This document shows, one piece after another, positions 1 to 4,446 of a DNA stretch of 7,955 nucleotides. A program made the translations under genes and the position numbers. The notes beneath the pieces were generated by a model that worked only from the letters and a program-made list of their open reading frames with translations, did not search any database and was not told where the DNA came from. Where the stretch lies: the NCBI GenBank assembly GCA_002707655.1, contig PANO01000053.1:1-7955 (forward strand), given 5' to 3'. The stretch comes from Deltaproteobacteria bacterium. Its GTDB lineage: Bacteria; SAR324; NAC60-12. Positions within the stretch are counted from its first letter, which is position 1. The number at the start of each line of letters is the position of its first letter.

Positions 1-1
1 T

Positions 2-1057
2 GGTGATCGATTTGAGGCGGTGGTTCTGCCGGCTGTGCAGGAGGTGCCGCACTATGTCTATCAGGACTCCCCTGGCTACGACGGTCAGTTCTATGCGCAA
101 CTTGCGATTGACCCCCTTCTGCAAGACCCGGCGATTGAACAGGCCATTGACACCTTTGGGTATCGAGCGCCACGCATCTTATTTTCCTGGACTGCATTCC
201 TGTTAGGCCTAGGGCAGCCAGCGTTGATTCTGCAGGCCTACTCGGTGCAGAACATTTTGTGTTGGTTAATCCTGGCTTGGTTGCTTCTTCGTTGGTTTCC
301 TCCGCTCACACTGCGGAACTTCATGCTTTGGTTCGGCTGCTTGTTCGGCCAAGGCCTTATCGCATCGGTTCGTCTGTCCTTGCTCGCCGGCCCGAGTTTG
401 CTGCTGCTAGCTCTGGCGATTATTGCGATTGAACGTGGACGGCCTTGGATAGCCAGTGCTGTGCTCGGGCTCTCTGGACTTGGACGAGAAACAAATCTGC
501 TTTCAGGGGTGTGCCTATTTGGACGTAGATGGCGTCCATTAAGGGTCGCGGACCACGCGGCTCCGCTGGTTCGCATTTTTTTCGTCGCAGTGCCCCTGGC
601 CCTTTGGTTGGGTTACCTGTATTTCTCAGCGCACGGTGTCACTATGTCCTCTGGTCGGGGAAATCTCGCCGCTCCGTTATCCACTTTTCTTGCGAAGTGG
701 GATATGACGCTCGCGGAGCTCCAAGAGTTTGGCTGGACAGAGACCTATGCCAGATTTAGCTTTCTGTCGCTCGTGAGTCTGACGACTCAGGCACTCTTCC
801 TCTTATGGCAACGAGAGTGGAGCGCACCTTGGTGGCGTATCGGGATTGCCTACGCGCTATTGATGGTGTTTCTAGGCCCGGCCGTCTGGGCTGGTGACCA
901 AGTTGCTGCGAATCGTGTGCTGTTGCCGATGACCGTCGCGTTCAATGTGCAGTTGGCCCACGCTCGTGGTTCATGGCCGCTTGTGATTCTTGGTAATCTT
1001 ACAGTGTTGCATGGCCTGGAGAGTCTCCGCGTGCCGTGGTTGTGGCCATACCTGTAG
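2..1057 (+). CDS. GT-C-type polytopic membrane protein, 5' end outside window
   Basis: The reading frame is open to the left edge (the first codons read G-D-R-F-E-A-V-V-L-P), so the gene starts upstream and the GTG at 20 is probably internal. It ends at TAG 1055-1057. Seen: a soluble stretch with the motif DSPGYDGQFYAQLAIDP in the first 40 codons, then about eight to ten hydrophobic segments separated by short Arg-rich loops, an RET motif (GLGRETNLLSG) after the fifth segment, and a polar loop around codons 215-250. Known: a YDGQFY-type motif before the first membrane spans and an RET motif further on recur in bacterial integral-membrane proteins related to GT-C glycosyltransferases, which use polyprenyl-phosphate sugars outside the membrane. 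Inferred: a role in building a surface glycopolymer or glycosylating an exported molecule. The acceptor and sugar cannot be told. It could instead be a non-catalytic member of this superfamily. Confidence 0.72.
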   Translation, partial: GDRFEAVVLPAVQEVPHYVYQDSPGYDGQFYAQLAIDPLLQDPAIEQAIDTFGYRAPRILFSWTAFLLGLGQPALILQAYSVQNILCWLILAWLLLRWFPPLTLRNFMLWFGCLFGQGLIASVRLSLLAGPSLLLLALAIIAIERGRPWIASAVLGLSGLGRETNLLSGVCLFGRRWRPLRVADHAAPLVRIFFVAVPLALWLGYLYFSAHGVTMSSGRGNLAAPLSTFLAKWDMTLAELQEFGWTETYARFSFLSLVSLTTQALFLLWQREWSAPWWRIGIAYALLMVFLGPAVWAGDQVAANRVLLPMTVAFNVQLAHARGSWPLVILGNLTVLHGLESLRVPWLWPYL

Positions 1058-1099
1058 ACATGAATAGGGCCGGTCTACGGACAATTAACTGGCTAGATG

Positions 1100-1116
1100 A
1101 TGCATCTTCGATGCGT
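1100..1116. other. Small intergenic hairpin between membrane protein and Sel1 lipoprotein genes
   Basis: GCATC (1102-1106) and GATGC (1110-1114) pair around a TTC loop. The stem extends by a T-G and an A-T pair to 1100/1116. No T-run follows, so it is not a classical intrinsic terminator. GGTCTA at 1072-1077 and TAGACC at 1125-1130 form a wider inverted pair around it, which could make a longer structure. The rest of the 103-base gap (1058-1160) shows no gene or convincing promoter. It could be chance. Confidence 0.3.
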
Positions 1117-1160
1117 TGAAACGATAGACCACCAGCGGTAAAATCAGGAACTCTCTTATC

Positions 1161-1874
1161 ATGACGGGTTACCACGCAGGTCCCATCGCCCGCCTCCTGT
1201 CCGTTTTCATGATTCTAGGTGTCGCCTCGTGTGCTTCACAAGACCCTACAGACCAAACCCTGACACCAGAGGAAATTGTTGACCAAGAAATTATTGAACT
1301 TCGTACACGAGCGGAGCAGGGTGAGACTGGTGCCCAGTACCTTCTTGGGTGGAGATATATCAATGCTCGGGGTGTCGAGAAGGATGATATTGAGGCAGTC
1401 CGGTGGTGGACGCAGGCGGCCGACCAAGGCAACCTTTCGGCGCAACTCACACTGGCCGTCAGGTACGATAACGGTGAAGGGGTTGCTCAGGATCAAGCGG
1501 AAGCGGTGAAGTGGTACCTCCAGGCGGCCGAGCAAGGGTACGTGGCAGCTCAGGTCATCACAGGAGGGAGATATGCCAACGGTCGAGGTGTTGAGAGGGA
1601 CGATGTAATGGCGGTTGAGTGGTATCGGAAGGCTGCTGAGCAGGGCAACATTCGGGCCCAGTATTCCCTTGGTGTCATGTATGAAGCCGGTCAGGGTGTC
1701 AGTCAGGACAGTGTGCAGGCATATCTATGGTACGATCTTGCTGCATCTCTTCCATCCGTCGAGCAGGAGCTATCAATTAAGAATCGTGACATCGTGGCGA
1801 GCCAGATGACCCCTGAGGACCTTGCCGAGGCCCAACGCCTTATCCGAGAGTGGCGTGGAGGGAATAAGCGCTAG
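1161..1874 (+). CDS. Sel1-repeat lipoprotein
   Basis: The product has 237 residues. Residues 1-23 form a signal peptide ending in the lipobox VASC, with Cys24 as the lipidation site, so the mature protein should be membrane-anchored. Residues 54-197 are four back-to-back 36-residue Sel1-like repeats, starting at about 54, 90, 126 and 162, each of the form G-x-x-x-A-Q-x-x-L-G-x-x-Y-x-x-G-x-G-V-x-x-D-x-x-x-A-x-x-W-Y-x-x-A-A. A charged helical tail (about 200-237) ends in EWRGGNKR. Known: Sel1 repeats are TPR-related helical solenoids that scaffold protein complexes and have no catalytic activity of their own. The partner is unknown. Cys24 is the only cysteine, unlike the disulfide-rich Hcp Sel1 proteins of Helicobacter. 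AGGA at 1146-1149 is a distant ribosome site for ATG 1161, but a later start would lose the signal peptide. A paralogue lies at 2945-3532. Confidence 0.9.
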   Translation: MTGYHAGPIARLLSVFMILGVASCASQDPTDQTLTPEEIVDQEIIELRTRAEQGETGAQYLLGWRYINARGVEKDDIEAVRWWTQAADQGNLSAQLTLAVRYDNGEGVAQDQAEAVKWYLQAAEQGYVAAQVITGGRYANGRGVERDDVMAVEWYRKAAEQGNIRAQYSLGVMYEAGQGVSQDSVQAYLWYDLAASLPSVEQELSIKNRDIVASQMTPEDLAEAQRLIREWRGGNKR

Positions 1875-1925
1875 TTGCCACTCTACGCTCCCTGGTGTTA
1901 AGTCTCACGGTTCGGGCTGCTATGC

Positions 1926-1935
1926 GTTCATGAAC
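1926..1935. repeat. Perfect 10-base palindrome upstream of the DUF1330 gene
   Basis: GTTCATGAAC is its own reverse complement and lies 37 bases before the ATG at 1973, in the 98-base gap 1875-1972. That position would suit a dimeric regulator's operator, but a single 10-base palindrome can arise by chance and no matched promoter boxes are convincing here. Confidence 0.25.
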
Positions 1936-1956
1936 CTTGTTTAATGACTACTGTGT

Positions 1957-1962
1957 AAGGAG
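1957..1962 (+). promoter_or_regulatory. Ribosome binding site fixing the DUF1330 start
   Basis: AAGGAG lies 10 bases before ATG 1973. A TTG at 1937 in the same frame has no such site and would add 12 residues that lie outside the DUF1330 domain, so the ATG is preferred. Confidence 0.7.
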
Positions 1963-1972
1963 CACTAATCTC

Positions 1973-2263
1973 ATGCCAAAGGGATATTTAGTTGGACATT
2001 TCACCTTGACCGATAAGGCACGGTTCATGGGTGAGTATGGAACAAAAGTTGTGGCCATTCTTGAGGAATGCGGTGGAAAGGTCCTTGTTCGCGGTGGTCC
2101 GGTGGCTTACCGGGAAGGTGAAACAGCGGACATCGAAGTTGTGGTCGAATTTCCGGATAGTGAGGCCGCACAACAGTGTCTTCAAAGCGAGGCTTATCGA
2201 GCGATCAAGGCCGGTCGAACCGACAACAGCTCCGGACGGCTCGTGATTGTGGACGGAGTGTAA
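1973..2263 (+). CDS. DUF1330 family small protein
   Basis: The protein has 96 residues, close to the usual DUF1330 size of about 95, and no signal peptide, so it is probably cytoplasmic. It opens with KGYLVGHFTLTDKARFMGEY, continues with a GGKVLVRGG segment and a VVVEFPDSEAAQQCLQSEAY segment, and ends in LVIVDGV; this order is characteristic of the family. Known: DUF1330 proteins adopt a dimeric alpha/beta ferredoxin-like fold (Dabb-type). Their biochemical role is generally not established, although the fold is shared with small monooxygenases and isomerases. The start is ATG 1973 with AAGGAG upstream. The stop TAA 2261-2263 is followed after 3 bases by the next gene, which suggests translational coupling. 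Function unknown; family assignment fairly sure. Confidence 0.88.
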   Translation: MPKGYLVGHFTLTDKARFMGEYGTKVVAILEECGGKVLVRGGPVAYREGETADIEVVVEFPDSEAAQQCLQSEAYRAIKAGRTDNSSGRLVIVDGV

Positions 2264-2266
2264 TGT

Positions 2267-2743
2267 TTGCGTCTGAGCAGGCAGTGGTTTTCTGTCTGGC
2301 TGGCCGTGGTTATGGGCCTCAGCGTTGTCTCCTGCAGGGGAAAGGTTCGTCCTAGTCCGACTGTACCCACCACCGTGGGCTCCGTGGCGACCCAAGCGGA
2401 TATCGTTGACCAAGGCAAGGGGAGTTGGGGCAGACTCCAGGACCAGTCTCTTGATATTTGGGCCGTCTACACCGGGAAGTGGTGCGCGGCCAACTTAACT
2501 GCGGAAGTTTTCACGTATGCGTTTGGGGGCGGAACTTTTGATACCCGAGGTCCCCAGTTGGATGCCGTCACGGTCTCTCATGAAAACTTCGTTCGTCCCG
2601 ATGAGATCTTTACACTGTCACTCTTTCCGATTTCTCAACTCTGGGCTGCGTGGTCGGATTCCGCCTATGACCCAGGGTTCCGATGGTTTACTCGGATTAC
2701 CTACAGTTGGGACGAAGTGACCTGCTCCGTGACGCCCCCGTGA
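2267..2743 (+). CDS. Unrecognised lipoprotein, TTG start
   Basis: The product has 158 residues. The only start that keeps a signal peptide is TTG 2267, because an in-frame stop (TAA 2261-2263) sits two codons earlier and the next in-frame ATG would cut the hydrophobic segment. CGGAG at 2254-2258, inside the end of the preceding gene, is well placed for it (8 bases). Residues 1-22 form a signal peptide with lipobox VVSC and Cys23 as the lipid site. A Pro/Thr/Val-rich linker (about 28-42) follows, then a domain with many Trp and Tyr residues and two cysteines (73 and 153) that could form a disulfide once exported. I do not recognise the domain. Aromatic-rich, probably beta-strand segments (WAVYTGKW, FTYAFGGGTF, FRWFTRITYSW) suggest a small beta-sandwich or barrel, but this is a guess. 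Coupling to the DUF1330 gene suggests joint expression. Confidence 0.72.
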   Translation: MRLSRQWFSVWLAVVMGLSVVSCRGKVRPSPTVPTTVGSVATQADIVDQGKGSWGRLQDQSLDIWAVYTGKWCAANLTAEVFTYAFGGGTFDTRGPQLDAVTVSHENFVRPDEIFTLSLFPISQLWAAWSDSAYDPGFRWFTRITYSWDEVTCSVTPP

Positions 2744-2800
2744 ACCCTGGGTCGCCACGTTGAGCCCATCTGAGAACATCGCTAGAACGGCGGCCCAGTA

Positions 2801-2852
2801 GAAGTGTCTCGTAATCTGAAGGTTCCTGGTTCGATTCCGGGGCGGCTCACCA
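2801..2852 (+). pseudogene. Degenerate tRNA 3' half, Thr(CGU)-like, ending in CCA
   Basis: The 3' half of a tRNA can be traced. The loop CTCGTAA (2808-2814) would carry anticodon CGT. A 5-base variable region AGGTT (2820-2824) follows. The T arm is CCTGG / TTCGATT / CCGGG (2825-2841), with five pairs including one G-T. The acceptor strand is GCGGCTC (2842-2848), then A and encoded CCA (2850-2852). The 5' half does not fit: AGTGT (2803-2807) pairs with TCTGA (2815-2819) at only one of five positions, and the D arm is at best a shortened CAGTAGAA (2796-2803). GAGCC at 2762-2766 could pair with GGCTC, but this makes a 91-base molecule without a normal core. I read it as a tRNA remnant, perhaps left by integration or recombination at a tRNA gene, not a working tRNA. 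The rest of the gene-free stretch 2744-2944 shows nothing else except the repeats listed next. Confidence 0.6.
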
Positions 2853-2910
2853 CTGTGACTAGCTGTGATTCTTTTGTCCGTAAAGACAGGCTATGACAAG
2901 CTGTGACTAG
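2853..2910. repeat. Repeated 10-base units (CTGTGACTAG) directly after the tRNA remnant
   Basis: CTGTGACTAG occurs exactly at 2853-2862 and 2901-2910. Each copy abuts a diverged unit: CTGTGATTCT at 2863-2872 and CTATGACAAG at 2891-2900. There are thus four CTRTGA starts arranged as two tandem pairs. The first begins one base after the CCA of the tRNA remnant, and the last overlaps a possible GTG start (2903) of the next gene. It could be a repeat formed at an insertion scar or a binding-site cluster; the sequence does not decide. Confidence 0.5.
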
Positions 2911-2944
2911 GTATAGAAGCAGACTCGTAATCTTGGTCCTGCCG

Positions 2945-3532
2945 ATGATGAAAGGCTTTAGGTTCCTCTTTCTGGGTAGTCTGCCTGTGGTGTTTGTGTG
3001 CTCGATGGTGATGTACGCTAGCCAAGAGCCGACACCGACAGAGGTCACTGAAATCCGGGGGCTGGCCGAGCAAGGAGATGCCGAGGCGCAGAACGAGCTC
3101 GGTAGTTGGTACTACGCAGGGCGAGGTGTAGCGAAGGATGACATTGAGGCAGCGCGATGGATTGGCCTGGCGGCTGACCAAGGCCATGTTCCAGCACAAT
3201 ACAACCTCGGTCTGTTGTATTTCAGGAATCGTGGCGTGGACGGGAATGATGCCGAGGCTGCGAAGTGGTACCGGCGAGCGGCTGAACAGGGCTACGCGCC
3301 AGCTCAGGGAGCTCTCGGTTACATGCTGGCCTATGGAGCCGGGGTCGAGGAGAACACCGTCATGGCCTATATGTGGCTCGAGCTCGCTCGGAACGGTGCG
3401 ACGGATGAATTCACACGGAGGCTGTATGCCCAGCAGCGCCACGAACTCGCGCAGCGCATGGCGCCGGCCGAGATTACTGAAGCAACTCGGCTCGCCAAGG
3501 AATGGGCAGCTGCTCGTTCGCGGCAGCAATAG
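2945..3532 (+). CDS. Exported Sel1-repeat protein
   Basis: With ATG 2945 the product has 195 residues. It begins MMKGFRFLFLGSLPVVFVCS, a signal peptide or signal anchor with possible cleavage after MYA and before SQEP; there is no good lipobox. Three 36-residue Sel1 repeats follow, starting with GDAEAQNELG, GHVPAQYNLG and GYAPAQGALG, and then a charged helical tail (MAPAEITEATRLAKEWAAAR) like that of the Sel1 lipoprotein at 1161. The frame extends to GTG 2903, adding 14 residues (TRYRSRLVILVLP) and a second hydrophobic patch. Neither start has a clear ribosome site; I prefer the ATG. Known: Sel1 solenoids mediate protein contacts. The beta-lactamase starts 41 bases downstream on the same strand, so co-transcription is plausible. 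The only cysteine is in the leader, so this is not an Hcp-type penicillin-binding Sel1 protein. Function is otherwise unknown. Confidence 0.88.
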   Translation: MMKGFRFLFLGSLPVVFVCSMVMYASQEPTPTEVTEIRGLAEQGDAEAQNELGSWYYAGRGVAKDDIEAARWIGLAADQGHVPAQYNLGLLYFRNRGVDGNDAEAAKWYRRAAEQGYAPAQGALGYMLAYGAGVEENTVMAYMWLELARNGATDEFTRRLYAQQRHELAQRMAPAEITEATRLAKEWAAARSRQQ

Positions 3533-3573
3533 CCTTTCGTAGATGAATCATTGAACGGGATGAAGGGAGGGCG

Positions 3574-4392
3574 ATGACTAGACGACACGCCCGATTCAGC
3601 GGCCTCGCGGGTCTTGCGCTTGCGATGGTGAGTGTGCCGACTCATGCGCTGCAGGACGCCCCGACCCCAGGAGAAGATGCGGGCATTGCTCAAATTTTTG
3701 CTCAACACGACTTGAATGGGACGATCGTGATTGCCTCGACGAGTTCCAATCAACGCTTCATACATAATGACCCTCGTGCTACGAGGGAATTCTCTCCAGC
3801 GTCTACTTTTAAAATTCTCAACACCTTAATTGCGCTGGAGGAGGGAGTTGCAAATAACAAAGATGAAATGTTTATTTGGGATGGTGCGCAGCACTCGATC
3901 GAGGCCTGGAACAGGAACCATTCTTTAAGGAGCGCCTTTAGAGTTTCTTGTGTGTGGTGCTATCAATCCCTGGCGTCTCAAATTGGCGTGGAGCACTACA
4001 AGAATTATGTAACTCTCTCTGAATACGGTAATTTGGTGAGTAGTTTCAAGGTGGCGGAATTCTGGCTTGACGGCTCCTTGAGTATTAGTGCGGTAGAACA
4101 GGTCGACTTTATGACGAGAGTCGTTAACCGCGAGCTTCCGTTTACTGGCCCCACTTATGACGCACTCCACAGCATGATGCTCATGGAGACGACTGCGAGC
4201 CACAACTTACACTTGAAGACCGGATGGACTGGTTCCCAATCAAGCCCGCCAGTTGGATGGATTGTCGGATATGTTCAAACTAGAGATGATTCTTGGGTAT
4301 TCGCACTCAATGTGGACGTGGAGAAGGTGAGTAAAATGTCTCTCCTCCCAGGAGTGATAAAAGATATTTTTCGAAAGAAGGGGATTGTTTAA
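3574..4392 (+). CDS. Class D (OXA-type) serine beta-lactamase
   Basis: The product has 272 residues, normal for the family. The signal peptide is residues 1-25, with cleavage after THA predicted, so it acts in the periplasm. All four class D motifs are present: S77-T-F-K80 (nucleophile Ser70 and the Lys73 that is carboxylated in the family), S125-C-V127 (Ser118-x-Val120), Y151-G-N153 and K215-T-G217. Also present are WNR (112-114), W164-L-D-G and GWIVGY (228-233). Known: these enzymes hydrolyse beta-lactams through an acyl-serine intermediate. The spectrum cannot be read from sequence alone. Odd points: by memory alignment to OXA-48, the carboxylate-binding Arg near residue 250 appears to be Leu258. 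Two cysteines (126, 129) lie at the SxV motif. Body composition is 47% G+C (280 of 600 bases, 3781-4380), against 68% over 3601-3660. GGGAGG at 3565-3570 is close before ATG 3574. A BlaR-like sensor domain is a weaker alternative, since the protein stands alone without membrane helices. Confidence 0.94.
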   Translation: MTRRHARFSGLAGLALAMVSVPTHALQDAPTPGEDAGIAQIFAQHDLNGTIVIASTSSNQRFIHNDPRATREFSPASTFKILNTLIALEEGVANNKDEMFIWDGAQHSIEAWNRNHSLRSAFRVSCVWCYQSLASQIGVEHYKNYVTLSEYGNLVSSFKVAEFWLDGSLSISAVEQVDFMTRVVNRELPFTGPTYDALHSMMLMETTASHNLHLKTGWTGSQSSPPVGWIVGYVQTRDDSWVFALNVDVEKVSKMSLLPGVIKDIFRKKGIV

Positions 4393-4399
4393 GCTGACC

Positions 4400-4414
4400 C
4401 GCTGCCGGGCAGCG
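4400..4414. terminator. Short hairpin after the beta-lactamase gene
   Basis: CGCTGC (4400-4405) and GCAGCG (4409-4414) pair perfectly around CGG, 7 bases after the stop codon. No T-run follows, so at best it is a weak or Rho-assisted 3' end or an mRNA-stabilising hairpin. The other 32 bases before the next start hold only its ribosome site. Confidence 0.35.
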
Positions 4415-4439
4415 ATAGGCTCTCGTCCTTCACTCGAGC

Positions 4440-4445
4440 AGGAGG
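4440..4445 (+). promoter_or_regulatory. Strong ribosome binding site at a doubled start codon
   Basis: AGGAGG is separated from ATG 4447 by a single base and from the adjoining ATG 4450 by four. The spacing favours 4450 as the main start, which would drop only the first Met. Confidence 0.7.
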
Positions 4446-4446
4446 C

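Noticed and set aside
1320..1750. Periodic similarity of about 108 bases inside the Sel1 gene
   Set aside because: This is the DNA echo of the 36-residue protein repeats, not a CRISPR array or DNA-level tandem repeat.
2263..2358. ATG at 2263 overlapping the DUF1330 stop
   Set aside because: It opens a different frame that ends after about 30 codons (near 2358), whereas TTG 2267 gives a lipoprotein leader and a 158-residue product.
2871..2917. Promoter-like boxes TTGTCC and TATGAC or TATAGA upstream of the second Sel1 gene
   Set aside because: The spacing is 12 bases for the first pair and too long for the other, so no sigma-70 promoter is supported.
2782..3048. Minus-strand reading frame containing SRPGIEPGTFRLRD
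   Set aside because: This peptide is a familiar spurious translation of the antisense of tRNA T-arm and anticodon-arm sequence. It supports the tRNA remnant, not a protein gene.
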